Shown here: positions 36,055-46,133 of the stretch, piece by piece | How the letters are laid out: every line of letters begins with the position of its first letter | Position numbering within the stretch: the first letter of the stretch is position 1 | Assembly (NCBI GenBank): GCA_001051155.2 | Contig: JYIP02000006.1 | Location: forward strand, 2,604,001 to 2,668,000 | DNA from: Chrysoporthe austroafricana | Taxonomy: Eukaryota; Ascomycota; Sordariomycetes; Diaporthales; Cryphonectriaceae | DNA: 64,000 nucleotides | Reading direction: 5' to 3' | The notes under the pieces: model-generated | The model's database searches: none | Told to the model about the DNA's origin: nothing | Seen by the model: only the letters and a program-made list of their open reading frames with translations | Program-made: the position numbers and the translations under genes

Positions 36055-36843
36055 ATGAGCTCAACAACAGCACCGCGGTGGACGGCCCTCGCCCGCGACA
36101 CGAACGAGACGAGCATCCAGCTCGCGCTGAACCTCGACGGCGGCGCGTTCCCCCCCGACACGGACGAGAGGCTGCTCGCGGGCGGCGCCGACAGCCATGC
36201 ATCACAGTCCAGCAAGTCGCAGACCATAAGTGTGCACACGGGCATCGGCTTCCTAGACCACATGTTGCACGCCCTCGCGAAACACGCTGGTTGGAGTCTG
36301 GCGATAGCGTGCAAGGGCGACCTACACAGTGAGTCGCCAATACGCCGCAGGGCCTCTACGGCCAGATCGGGCCCTTGACTTTATAGCCATGTGGATGCTG
36401 ACCTCTCCGCCTTCCCCTGCACAGTCGACGACCACCACACAGCCGAGGACGTCTGCATAGCCCTGGGCAGCGCCTTCGCCAAGGCCCTGAACTCCATGGC
36501 CGGTCTCGCCCGCTTCGGCTACGCATACGCCCCGCTGGACGAGGCGCTGAGCCGTGCGGTCGTCGATCTGTCCAACAGGCCGTACAGCGTGATAGACCTG
36601 GGTCTGAGGCGCGAGAAGATCGGCGACCTGAGCTGCGAGATGATCCCGCACTGCCTGCAGAGCTTCGCCCAGGGGGCGCGCGTGACGCTCCACGTCGACT
36701 GCATCCGGGGTGAGAACGACCACCACCGCGCCGAGTCGGCGTTCAAGGCCCTGGCGGTGGCGATACGCATGGCCACGAGCAAGGTGCCGGGCAAGGAGGG
36801 CGAGGTGCCGAGCACGAAGGGGACGTTGAGCGCGCTGGGCTAG
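36055..36843 (+). CDS. HIS3: Imidazoleglycerol-phosphate dehydratase, 2 exons
   Basis: Model: join(36055..36328, 36425..36843), 230 aa, with a 96-nt intron (GTGAGT...CACAG). Metal-binding and catalytic motifs are present: GFLDHM (65-70), DDHHTAED (93-100, created by the splice), and [12 protein letters not shown] (189-200). The enzyme converts D-erythro-imidazoleglycerol phosphate to imidazoleacetol phosphate, a step of histidine synthesis; it is Mn-dependent and usually a 24-mer. The length is normal for a monofunctional fungal enzyme. Confidence 0.97.
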
Positions 36844-37760
36844 GAGCCTAAAGCTGTGAGTGCTCGAGAAGGGATAGTCGAGACACCTCCGAGGCACCAG
36901 CCTGACATGAGAGTGTCGAACGGGACGAGTTAGTCCCACTGGGCTGGTGAGCCATCAGTTTGGATGCGGCGATCTTGGGGGCCTAGCCGAGGGAAGCATG
37001 CTTCTATATAGGACACCAAGACACCATCGCAGTGCCACGCTGTACCGACTGGCTGTAGGCAGCATAGGTACTTCGTGAGAAAAACGTGACAGAGGTGCTC
37101 CACGGATGGTTACTGAGGAATGGCGAGGGAGAGCAGCGTCCAGCGCTTGCATGTGAACTACATGTATCGTTTACCCTACTGAGAAGAGTCGTAGGTCAAT
37201 AAGGGCTGCTTCTCCGCCAATTCCATTTGAGCATCGAGAGTTTGTTGAACTCGTATCCGTGGCAAACCCTAGAGTAGCGGCTATGTATGACGAGGTGTAA
37301 GTGCAAGCAAAGAGTCGGATTGAAGGATGATTCATGCAACACAGCCAATTGGCTGCAACATTGACAGCAACGCGAACATGTTGGAACCTCCAACCAATGT
37401 AGTGGCAGGAAGAAGGCGACTTGTACATCCGATCTGAAGATTGAGATATGTGACTAAAGACTGGGGGTTAGGGGTGGGTTGAGGTCTGCGAGGATTTAGC
37501 CGTCTTCGGCCCCGCCTCGCAGTCTATACACTCACTTCTGACGTCTAGCAACGTATGACCAACCAGTCGCGCACAGGACAATCACAGCGCGGCTGCGAGC
37601 AAAAAGACAACTTCCTATGTGAAGATAACTCATAAAGAAAAGAGACCGGCGCTTCCCGTCCAGGTCTGTTGAGCACACAACCAGCTTATTAGGAAGTCCC
37701 GCACCTCAACCGCCCCATCGGATCTGGCGCTTTCGACGCGCATCCTAGCTATGAGCCAAG
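36844..37760. other. Intergenic, nothing recognised
   Basis: About 920 bp between HIS3 and the small membrane-protein gene. No RNA gene, repeat or coding region recognised. Confidence 0.5.
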
Positions 37761-38147
37761 ATGCGACCTCACGATGCTATGCAGGATGAGGAGGTTGCGG
37801 GAGCAGCTTGGGAGGCGACAAGGGGCGCCGTCTACGGTGCCGTGAAATGGGGCGCCTTTACGGGTATCCTTGGGGGGATCGGCTATCTCACATCGCCGAT
37901 CTACAGAGGTCTGACCATCCAATTCAAAGTGTGAGTTCCAAAGGCTCAGGCTCATCGAAAAGGGAGACTGAATTTACGTTTCGATAGATACCTTCAGATG
38001 TCCGGCATGGTAGTCGGCTCCATGATCGAAGCAGACCACAGCATACGACAGTACGAGGCTCATATCAGGATGCAACGACGGCTTGCCAGGGACAGGGCAG
38101 CATGGCAGCGCTTTGAGGAGGAGTATGGGAAAGATGACGATGACTGA
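37761..38147 (+). CDS. Small membrane protein, Rcf2/Rcf3-like (putative mitochondrial), 2 exons
   Basis: Model: join(37761..37930, 37988..38147), 109 aa, with a 57-nt intron (GTGAGT...GATAG) splitting a Val codon. An N-terminal segment (EEVAGAAWEATRGAVYGAVK) leads to a hydrophobic stretch (WGAFTGILGGIGYL), then YRGLTIQFKVYLQMSGMV, MIEAD and a basic helical tail (MQRRLARDRAAWQRFEEE). The pattern of small-residue helix, LT..FK, second apolar helix and (A)EA resembles the N-terminal part of yeast Rcf2 and its relative Rcf3, which associate with respiratory supercomplexes. This is a weak, motif-level likeness. Each exon is too short to stand out alone, but the spliced frame is clean. It converges on RFC4, 199 bp away. 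Confidence 0.7.
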
Positions 38148-38346
38148 AAAGCACCAAGTTTCAGGAAGAAACCAACAATGTCTCATTATCGACGTCTTGT
38201 GAACCTTCATGTACATTACCAGATGTAATCAATCAAGTATCGACCGGTTTTGCTCCCCCCGAACATCCCGGACCTTTATTGAGCCAGAGCCAACGCCGAA
38301 CCATGCCATGCCGTGCCTAAAATCAGAGCCCACCATCGACATCCCA

Positions 38347-39488
38347 CTAATTCGCCTTCGCCCGGACCTGAAACTTTTTCGGGTCCATGTTTAGCTTGCA
38401 CAACCGAACTACACAGCCGCTTAGCTGCAGCAATGTTTGGACGCCCTCCAGGATCTTCATGTGCGTGAAACCGATCTCCTTGATGAACTCCAACTTGGCG
38501 TGCTCGCTCAGTGTCGGTATCGTCTTGGTGACCTTGAACATGGTGCTGATGATGTCGTGACTCGAGTATCCCAGGTTCCACAGCTCCCGCAGTGTATCAA
38601 GCGCATAGTCGACATTGCCCTCGAAACACGCTTTCAGCATGGCCTGGACCTTGATCGGATGAGGCGAGTCCACCACCTTGAACACATTATCTCCCGTCAC
38701 CATCCCGAAACCCGCGTGCGTCGACTGCAGATTGTTGATCGCCTGCCGCATATCACCCTCGGCACTGAACACGAGCGCCGCCAACCCCTCGTCATTGTAT
38801 TCGACTTTCTCCGCCTCGATGATCTGCAACAACCTCTTCACAACCTGCGCATCCGTCAACCTCGCGTACCGCAGTATCGCACACCGGGACTGCAATGGCT
38901 CGATGATCTTGTTGGACTGGTTACATGCGAAGGCGAAGCGCGTGGTATTCGAGTAGATCTCCATTGTCCGCCGCAGTGCCTGCTGCGCGCCGCTCGTCAT
39001 GCTGTCGGCCTCATCAAGGATGACGATCTTGTGGCGGCCCGCCGGCAGGGTGACCTTCTTCTGCGCGAAACCCTTGATGCGGTTGCGCACGACGTCGATT
39101 CCGCGCTCATCTGAGGCATTCAGCTCGAGGACCGCCTCCTTGTACGCATCACCGAGCAGCTGGCGCGCCAGGCACAGCACCGAGGTCGTCTTGCCGATAC
39201 CAGGCATCCCGGAGATAATGACGTGGGGCATATTGCCGTCCTTGGCGATGATCTTGAGCCGCTCGATGGTCTCGACGTTGCCGACTATATCATCGAGGAA
39301 GACGGGGCGGTATTTCTCGACCCTGAGACATGGTCAGCTCTGGGCCCAGCTCGGCGCGGGCGAGCGGGCAGTAAAGTGGCTCACCATGGTAGCTCGTAGG
39401 TTGGGTTGCCGTTCGTGTTTGCAGTCAAGATCTTTTTGGCTGCAGAAGTCGAAGACTCGCCCGCTTCATCGACCTTTGCTGCGGGCAT
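38347..39488 (-). CDS. RFC4: Replication factor C small subunit Rfc4 (human RFC2 type), 2 exons
   Basis: Model: complement(38347..39322, 39385..39488), 359 aa, with a 62-nt intron splitting the Trp codon of LPW|VEKYRP. An AAA+ clamp loader: RFC box II-like WVEKYRP (35-41), Walker A GMPGIGKT (73-80), [14 protein letters not shown], Walker B-type [10 protein letters not shown], sensor 1 [20 protein letters not shown] with the SRC motif, and sensor 2 [15 protein letters not shown]. The C-terminal collar region ends at VRAKAN. The AQKKVTLP and YSSHDI contexts place it with yeast Rfc4 rather than Rfc2, Rfc3 or Rfc5. It loads PCNA onto DNA as part of RFC and the alternative clamp-loader complexes. 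The promoter region is shared with the gene at 39855. Confidence 0.96.
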
Positions 39489-39854
39489 CTTGTCTGGTTG
39501 TGGGGACGTTGTGGATGGGATTGTTGTCAATACTGGTAAAGAGGTTCCGTTGTAGATTGAGGATCGCGTCAGAGGAAGCGAAGACGCGACGGCTAGGCGT
39601 GGAAAGTTTAAGTGGAGCTGCTACCCAAGCTACGGTGCCGCGGTGCCATGTAGGGGTCTTATCGATAAGCGCCCCATTTAACTCAAATTTCAGGACTTCA
39701 TTTCCTCAAACTTCGTGAGAGGGCGCCACTGGTTGTCTCCATACTACTCAGCCTTCAGGTGTATTGATTGATCTGCACCAAAAGATCTTGCCCGACCCAT
39801 TTCCAGCCCTCTCTCTCAGTTTGATCAGGCTTGTCTGCCGCCATCCGGGTCAAA
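39489..39854. other. Divergent promoter region, RFC4 and lysine-rich protein gene
   Basis: 366 bp that must serve both genes. It contains the perfect 12-bp palindrome listed next. Confidence 0.55.
39658..39669. promoter_or_regulatory. CTTATCGATAAG palindrome in bidirectional promoter
   Basis: A perfect 12-bp palindrome with TATCGATA at its centre and two overlapping GATAAG halves. It is about 170 bp from the RFC4 ATG and 186 bp from the opposite ATG. The same core occurs upstream of two other genes in this window. The sequence is a plausible factor-binding site; the factor is not known to me. Confidence 0.45.
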
Positions 39855-40958
39855 ATGGGAAAGATACGCCCTGATCAGATGGAGGTGGACGATGTGACCA
39901 AGAAAGACAAGAAGGAGAAGAAGAATCTCGACAGCAAGGTCACCAAACATGACCGGAAGGACAAGAAGTCCAGGATGGCTGAAAAGCTCAATCATCAGAC
40001 CAAGTCCGATTCAAGCGAGGACGAGAGTTCAAAGGTTGGCCTCACAAGCCCTAAACAGGCGCAAGAAATTGCGCTGGCTCTCCGCCCGTACCCAGTATGT
40101 CAGGGATAGGAATACGACCCCATTCCAGTGAATGAGATCACTACGGAAATTGAGACCTTGTATGTCATTTTGTGGTTCACTAACGCTGCTCTCAAGGAAT
40201 CTGCCGACGAGGGGGGCGTCGCCCTTGGAGACTTCGCACCCGGCAGGGGCCCCATCGAGGATTTCGAGGGCAATTTGGCTAACAAGCAGCGGAAGAAGGA
40301 GGAGCGACTTCGCGAGGAGGCCCTCAAGATATTAATGGAAAAGGAGCTGGGTCCATCTCTCACAGCCTCCAACCTCCATGTTGAGGCTGCGCGCGCGCCT
40401 AAGAAAGAGAAGAAAGCCGAACGGAAGAAGGCGAAACGGGCCGAGAAGCAGGCAAAGGAGCAGGAGACGGTGCAGCCGATTAGCACAGAGGCTTCTGGGA
40501 TGGACGAGGCGGGTGACATCTTCATGATTGATGTCAACCCCACACCAGTCGACCCGGACAAGCTGAAGCCCTTGTCTGACGATGAGGATGTGGACATGGA
40601 AGACGGAGGAGCGCCCCTCAAACAGAAGGCTCGTGGTTACACTGAGCCGCCTTCGGGTATGAACCGGGCAGTCCGCCGGCGGCTCAAATTGATCGAGAAG
40701 GAAAAGACCAGGATCCAGAAGAAGCTTGGCGTGCCTGAGGGATCCAACGAAAGGGCGTCCGAAGTGCAGGACCTGTTGGATCAGTGGGTCAAGGCTTTCG
40801 ACGAGAAGTCCGAGAGGAAAGACGCGAAAAAGAAGGATCGCCAGATGAAGGAGGCGGCTCGTCTGCGTAGCAAGAGGGAGAAGCTGCTGACGGGCGGGCA
40901 GCTCAAGGAAAAGGAGAAGAGCCATAAACGGCCGACCCAGATCTCGCGCCAAAACTAG
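39855..40958 (+). CDS. Lysine/glutamate-rich probable nuclear protein, unknown function, 2 exons
   Basis: Model: join(39855..40094, 40197..40958), 333 aa, with a 102-nt intron (GTATGT...CTAAC...CAAG) joining RPYP to ESADEGG in frame. Both ends are packed with KKDKKEKK and KKEKKAERKKAKRAEKQ clusters, so nuclear or nucleolar localisation and long charged helices are likely. A more ordinary central part (ALGDFAPGRGPIEDFEGN) and a C-terminal block (GMNRAVRRRLKLIEKEKTRI) could be the conserved core. I do not recognise the family. Within the intron there is a second, closer acceptor (TAG at 40107-40109, a 15-nt intron) and a second GTATGT, so the splice choice should be confirmed. After the TAG stop the same frame stays open for another 400 nt, probably by chance. 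Confidence 0.7.
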
Positions 40959-41589
40959 AAGCTGGTGTCGGAACTGGCAAACGTGCGGGAACCACTGCGT
41001 GGCTCTAGCGACAGGGTCGGGCCCTGCAAGAAGGGCACGTCTACCGCAGACAGTCTTCATCGAAGGCGCCTGGCAGACGCCGCTCGCCAGCGTCTTATCG
41101 GAAGACCACGCATTACGGGTCTCATCGCTCCGCCGTCAAGGTGCGGAACCGTTGTCCCTCTCTCGAGGCGTCGCGAATCCAGCCGAAATGAGCGCAAGCC
41201 TGTCCCATTTGCAGCTCATCGGTCGGTTGTTTTGCATCAACAACGGCCTCGACAGCGTAATCGAAGTCGGCGACAGGCCAACTCAACACCAAATGGCTGG
41301 CCTGCCGCTGCACCTCAACATGAGCCTAGCCAGCAGAAGAAGAAAGTCTCGCCAGCGTAGGCCCGCCCGTCAATCATGTTGCTCTTTTGTTGGTGGAAGC
41401 CAACGTGAGGTTTGAGCAGAACTCCTGCAATAGTATAGAGATAGAGCGGAAAATACGGCTGAGAATCATACTTCCCTGGGTGCCCAGCATAATATTACAG
41501 TATCCAGTATATCCGCCTAACGCCGACCGTATGCAGTTATCAATGCTAGATCATGAGCTCAATACTCGCAGCGGCTCCATTATCTGTGC
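40959..41589. other. Convergent 3' intergenic region
   Basis: About 630 bp between convergent genes. Two overlapping plus-strand frames remain open for 360-417 nt here, but neither begins with a credible start nor shows a motif. Confidence 0.45.
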
Positions 41590-42213
41590 TCACTGCTTCT
41601 TATCATCCTCGGGCTTGCCATCCTTCTTGTCTTCGCTGTCCTTTTTTGCCGAGCCAAACGCCTCCCTCACGTGCTCCACAATCAAATCTCCATATCCCTT
41701 GCCCTCCTCCAGCGCCTCCTTCTCCTTCCTCGCCCTCTCCTCCGTCCAGTTCTCCTTCTCATTCCCCATCCAGATCCTCTCCAGCGGGCCCCGCTGCGCC
41801 ATCTCCTTCTTGTCCCTCTCCTCTTGTAGCGCCTTCCTCTGTGCCTCGGGCAACGCAGCCTCCCTCCTCGCACGCTCGAGACGCATCAGCTCCTGTGTGC
41901 GCCTCGCCTTCTCCGGCAGCCCGCCGTCGACCATATTGCTCCACCGCCGCACGAAGCGTTGGTAGATCGACTCGCCGGTATAGTCGTATGCCAGGATGTT
42001 GGTCGCGTAGGAGGTGCCCGAGGCGAGGAAGAACGACTGGAGGCCCACCCGTCGCGGGGGCATGAACAGGGCGATGGGCCCGAGGATCACGGCCGCCCAT
42101 GCGCTATAGTGCACCCAGTCTGGGCTCTGGACCTTGCCGCCAGGGGCTGTGGGCTGTGGCTGTTGGGGTTGGCCTGGCTGGCTCGGAGGAGGTTGTGCTT
42201 GTGGTGTCGCCAT
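41590..42213 (-). CDS. Conserved fungal membrane protein (often named rhomboid family membrane protein)
   Basis: Single exon, 207 aa. After a Pro/Gln-rich head come two short hydrophobic segments (WAAVILGPIALFMPP, about 37-52, and a second near LQSFFLASGTSYATNILAYDYTG). A long charged helix follows (EKARRTQELMRLERARREAA...), then a conserved-looking stretch with WMGNEKENW and EEGKGYGDLIVEHV, and an acidic-basic tail (KDSEDKKDGKPEDDKK). Similar fungal proteins are commonly annotated as rhomboid family membrane protein, yet I see no Ser-His rhomboid catalytic pair, so protease activity is not supported. Confidence 0.7.
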   Translation of the reverse strand: MATPQAQPPPSQPGQPQQPQPTAPGGKVQSPDWVHYSAWAAVILGPIALFMPPRRVGLQSFFLASGTSYATNILAYDYTGESIYQRFVRRWSNMVDGGLPEKARRTQELMRLERARREAALPEAQRKALQEERDKKEMAQRGPLERIWMGNEKENWTEERARKEKEALEEGKGYGDLIVEHVREAFGSAKKDSEDKKDGKPEDDKKQ

Positions 42214-43196
42214 CTTGCTGAACTGGCTTCTCCGTCTTTCTTTCTGAAGCCTGTGTGGTACTTGGGTGTGGGTGTGTGGAAATCGGCCGAGGTCAATTGG
42301 GAAGAAGGTCCTGTCGAGAGCGCTGGGCGTTTGTCGCAGTCTGCAGGCGCATTGGAAAGGGTCGAGATGCAGTTCTGCTGCTCCATGACGCGAAAAGTTC
42401 CCTTATCGAGATCTTATCGATAGACCCACACGGCCCGTGATGGTCTCCATACCAGCAGCACGGCCCGAGCCTCACTCGACGCATCCCGAGGCCTACAGTA
42501 CAAGTAAGTAGCTTCTTCCTTCGACCCTGGGCTGCAGCACCTGCATTTCCGTCTCAACATTCTATCGATGCGTCCCGGGCCCTCATGGCAAGTAGAGCTA
42601 GCTACCACCTGATCTCGATAATCCTTGACCGGGGCCCAGGATAATGTGTTACGACTTGGCGTCTCTTCTATTTATGCGAACCGGCCGATCTCTAGCTACT
42701 GCACGAGAACATCGTGGCAAACACGTTTCGCTTAGGCCATCATCTAACAGTCATACGTAATGAAGCTGCCGGGTGGAGCTGAGCCCGCTCATTCTCGACA
42801 TCAGTAGACCGGAAATACGAGCGACGTGATTGTTCCGGACGGTCCTCAACGCCAGAACTCGAGGTTTCTGGAGTAGAAACTCCAATTAGGAAAGTTGAGA
42901 GAGGATTTAGGCTATGAAAAATGTCATACATTCATTGGCCATGCTTTCCTGACACATTTGTTTTGCTTTTCGCTCGTGGTTCACTCGAACCGATTGTGTT
43001 TCATCTCACCGTCAGGTCCGCCATGATCGTCGCGGCATCTAGGAAGGGAGCTCGAGCCGTTATATAAATGATGTTACGTCCTTCTCCCCTACTTCTGTAT
43101 ACGTGAGCTGGTTCGAGATGTCATAACTTTTTCCCGCAAGCATTGTGATATTATACAATTTTCAGGTAGACTCACGGCGACGCCTTGAAGATCGGA
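42214..43196. other. Divergent intergenic region
   Basis: About 980 bp upstream of both the 41590-42213 gene (minus) and the PEBP gene (plus). It contains the TATCGATA element at 42413-42423 and little else recognisable. Confidence 0.5.
42413..42423. promoter_or_regulatory. CTTATCGATAG element
   Basis: CTTATCGATAG, holding the core TATCGATA, lies 200 bp upstream of the ATG at 42213. A related CTTATCGAG occurs about 11 bp before it. It is the same core as at 39658 and 50449. Confidence 0.4.
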
Positions 43197-43962
43197 ATGC
43201 TGTTGAAGTTCCTCGCTACTCTGGCCGCAGCGGGCCTCGCCCTGGCGGCAACGCCGACCAGCTTCCAACCCGGCTCTACCACTCAACTGGTTGTCATGTA
43301 TAATGGGCAGTCAGCGCTCAATGGAGCCGTTGAAGCCATGAGTGGTGAGCATTATCGTCCCTTTCTACATATCAGCTAGGCTAATATTATATGCAGCTGT
43401 CCAAACCATGCCAATGGTTGCGACAACGCAGAAGCTCAACGGGACGTCGTATGCGGTCCTCATGATCGACATCGACATTCCCACCAACTCACCGCCCGCG
43501 ACCAGCACCTTGCTCCACTGGATGCAGACCGGCCTCACCCCGGCGTCTACTTCCACCACCCTAAACGCCACCGCGGGTGCGACGTCCGTGTTCCTGCTGC
43601 AGAACAGTACCAGCACGGCCCCGTTCGCGCAGTATCTGGGCCCGGCCCCACCGGCGCGGATCCCGCTGTCGCACATGTATGTGCAGATTCTCGTCGACAC
43701 AACAAACGCTCAGGAGACCGCTCTCACCAGCCTGCGGACGTCGGCTACGAACCGCACGGCGTTCTCTGCCATGAGCGTGCTCACGGCAGCGGGCCTGGAG
43801 AACAAGGTCGTCGCTGGCAATTTCTTCAACGTTACGAACCCCGGACCAGCGACGAATGCGAATTCGACAGGGACCGTGACTACCAGTGCGGCGGCTCGGG
43901 GCTCCCAGAGCCTGCCGGCTCTCGTACTTTTGGCTTTTGCCATATTTGTGTCCGGATGGTGA
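43197..43962 (+). CDS. PEBP-family (phosphatidylethanolamine-binding-like) GPI-type protein, 2 exons
   Basis: Model: join(43197..43344, 43397..43962), 237 aa, with a 52-nt intron. The signal peptide is about 1-18 (LLKFLATLAAAGLALA). The fold signs are VLMIDIDIPTNSPP, in the position of the PEBP DPD-x-P motif, then LHWMQTGL (family G-x-x-HW region) and a late strand with SHMYVQILVDTTN (PEBP Y-x-F/L-LY strand). A Thr/Ser-rich spacer and a C-terminal hydrophobic tail (LPALVLLAFAIFVSGW) after a small-residue site suggest a GPI anchor. The ligand is unknown. The upstream frame extension to 43185 uses no ATG. Confidence 0.75.
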
Positions 43963-44059
43963 CCGTCTTTGCTTCCCTTGGGAACGACCATTAAGCACCC
44001 AGAGCCATGTGGAGCAAAGTGCTGCATAGTCGTGATAACAAGAGGTGCACCATGGTAGG

Positions 44060-44077
44060 TATATATATATATATATA
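44060..44077. repeat. (TA)n microsatellite
   Basis: Nine TA units in a row, about 100 bp after the PEBP gene stop. Confidence 0.85.
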
Positions 44078-44201
44078 GTGAATAATATTGAACGGCTCTG
44101 TTCAGTCCGAGGCTGACGAGCACGGACGATTTCGGACACTTAAGAAATGCAAACGGACTTCGGACTTCATGTGCCTGTTCCCAGGATGGCATCATCAATT
44201 G

Positions 44202-44337
44202 GATTTCCAATATGCGTCATCGTTTTGCAGCCTTGCTGAGTCATGTACGGGCTTTACGGAGTTTATCTCGAAGTCTATTTGGGCGTTGTCCCCCATTGAT
44301 TTCCAATAATCAGTCAGCCTTTCACAGCCTTGCTGAG
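44202..44337 (+). repeat. Degenerate direct repeat pair
   Basis: Unit 1 begins GATTTCCAATATGCGTCA (44202) and carries CAGCCTTGCTGAG (44228-44240). Unit 2 begins GATTTCCAATAATCAGTCA (44298) and carries CAGCCTTGCTGAG (44325-44337). The spacing within units is nearly kept and the period is about 97 bp. A third, weaker AGCCTTGCTAGGCGA occurs at 44441. This may be a decayed tandem duplication or repeated binding sites. Confidence 0.6.
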
Positions 44338-44630
44338 CAATACTTGGTGGATAGAGTTTGCGCCAATACCCACTATGGTACCCCAGTCTAGAACGCTTCT
44401 GGGGGACGTATAGCGAGGGTCGACGTGCGTAGAATATTGTAGCCTTGCTAGGCGAGAATTCGAGACGGTGTTGTTCGCGACTTAAGTATAAATATCATCA
44501 TGCTTTTGTGTATACAAAATGTCCACCTCGCCGGTGACTCTCAGTTTACCAGGGCACAGCGCATCACTCACCTACAATTCGGCTTGTCATTCTCATAATT
44601 CCTTCCCCTCCGCGGACCTACCATCAAGCT

Positions 44631-45797
44631 ATGGCAAAGACGGTTGTCATCCTCGGTGCCTCCTTCGCAGGTATACCGATAGCACACCACCTCCTCGTAC
44701 ACACGGCGCCCCTCATCCCAGACCTGAAAGTCATCCTCGTCTCCCCCAACACACATTTCTACTGGGCTCCGGCCGCGGTCCGAGGCATCGTGCCCGGTGC
44801 TGGCTTCGACGACGACAAGCTATTCTACCCCGTCGCCTCTGCCTTTGAGAAGTACCCAGCTAGAAAGTTCGAGTTCGTCCTCGGCAAGGCCGAAGCGCTG
44901 GATACCACAACGAAGTCCGTGACCGTCATAACAGGCGGCGTCGCGAGGGAAGTCGCCTACGACACCCTGGTCATCGCGACGGGGACGAGCGCGAGAGAGG
45001 GCATGCCATTCAAGACGATCTCGACGACCGACCAGACAAAGGACGTCCTGCACGACTTGAGGCAGAAGATTAGTAATGCCAGGTCTATCGTCGTGGCGGG
45101 CGCGGGAATTACGGGTATCGAGGTGGCCGGAGAGCTTGGGGAAACATTCGGGAAGACGAAGCAGAAGAAGATCACCCTCGTCGGAACAGGGGACTTGCCT
45201 CTGTACGACGAGGTGAACAAAAACGTCAGGCAGGCCACTAAGAAGAACCTGGAAAAGATGGGCGTGCGTGTCGTCCTTAACGCCAAGGTCTCGAAGATCG
45301 AGGATACGGCGTCGGGCTCCAAGACTGTCACCCTGTCTCTGCCCGGCGGCAAGAAGGATACTTTGGAGGCCGACATGGTCATCCCTACATATGGGGTGGA
45401 ACCCAATACATCGTTCGTGCCGAAGTCGATGTTGGACCACCGCGGGTTTATAAAACAGACGACTTCCCTTCACGCAGAAGGCTACAATGACATCTTCGTC
45501 GTCGGAGACGTTGGCAACCTCGAGACGCCGCAGGGCGTCCACACCGAAACCCAGCTCGTCCATGTTGTCAAGAATATCGGGGCTCAGCTGAAGGGGGAGA
45601 AAGCACAGGAGTATACGTTCAGCAAGGACGTAGGCTTTGCGGCGTCGCTCGGTCCGGGCGGTGGCATTGGTCAGATGTTTGGGTTCAAACTTCCAAGTTT
45701 CGCTGTGAAGTTTGCCAAGGCGAAAACGTTGGGGACAGATAAGGCGCATGATTATACTGTTGGAAGGAGAACCCTGATGCAGAGCAAGTGGGCCTGA
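44631..45797 (+). CDS. AIF/FSP1-like FAD-dependent NAD(P)H oxidoreductase
   Basis: Single exon, 388 aa. The N-terminal FAD-binding Rossmann motif is VVILGASFAG (5-14). NTHFYWAPAAVRG (40-52) is typical of the AMID/FSP1 branch. The ATG motif (VIATGTS, 114-120) is followed by the NAD(P)H Rossmann motif VVAGAGITGIEVAGE (154-168). A second FAD strand, IFVVGDVGN, lies near residue 290. The length agrees with fungal AIF-like proteins, which oxidise NAD(P)H with quinone-type acceptors. No mitochondrial presequence or transmembrane helix is evident, so cytosol or lipid-droplet surface is possible. The 328-aa minus-strand frame opposite is a shadow. Confidence 0.9.
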   Translation: MAKTVVILGASFAGIPIAHHLLVHTAPLIPDLKVILVSPNTHFYWAPAAVRGIVPGAGFDDDKLFYPVASAFEKYPARKFEFVLGKAEALDTTTKSVTVITGGVAREVAYDTLVIATGTSAREGMPFKTISTTDQTKDVLHDLRQKISNARSIVVAGAGITGIEVAGELGETFGKTKQKKITLVGTGDLPLYDEVNKNVRQATKKNLEKMGVRVVLNAKVSKIEDTASGSKTVTLSLPGGKKDTLEADMVIPTYGVEPNTSFVPKSMLDHRGFIKQTTSLHAEGYNDIFVVGDVGNLETPQGVHTETQLVHVVKNIGAQLKGEKAQEYTFSKDVGFAASLGPGGGIGQMFGFKLPSFAVKFAKAKTLGTDKAHDYTVGRRTLMQSKWA

Positions 45798-46133
45798 TCT
45801 TTTCAAAACCTTAATACCCTAGATACCACGATCTTATTATATATTAGATTAATTCAGTCCGCTTCTTCTATGTGCCACGTTCGTATTAGTACCCGCTCGA
45901 GTCCTCATCTGAGATCATTTCTTATGAGCCGGAATCGGCTTTCATGGCTATATAACCTTGGAAATCTAAACTCGGGCGACTATATACAACTGCATAGAAT
46001 GGACTACGCCCGCTTATAGCTGCACAGCCAAGTAGACCTTCGACCAATAAGAGAGGTGGACTTATGTATACATGTATTTGTTGAGCTGAATATCTTTCGT
46101 AGTATCTGGCTCTCCTCCACCTTGTATATTCTT
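45798..46133. other. Intergenic, AT-rich, nothing recognised
   Basis: 336 bp between the AIF-like gene and the broken membrane-protein gene; no feature seen. Confidence 0.5.

Larger units (their letters stand above)
43963..44630. other. Intergenic with TA microsatellite and degenerate direct repeats
   Basis: About 670 bp upstream of the AIF-like gene. It is AT-richer than its surroundings; the repeats are listed separately. Confidence 0.5.

Noticed and set aside
36322..36939. 205-aa minus-strand frame opposite HIS3
   Set aside because: Shadow frame; Arg/Ala/His-rich, no family features.
38437..39114. 225-aa plus-strand frame opposite RFC4
   Set aside because: Shadow frame of a strongly conserved gene.
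40965..41415. Open frames continuing past the stop of the lysine-rich gene
   Set aside because: Two different frames are open over the same stretch, no motif, no splice site skips the TAG; best explained by chance.
44820..45806. 328-aa open frame on the minus strand opposite the AIF-like gene
   Set aside because: Shadow of the GC-rich codon usage of the real gene; no motif, full overlap.
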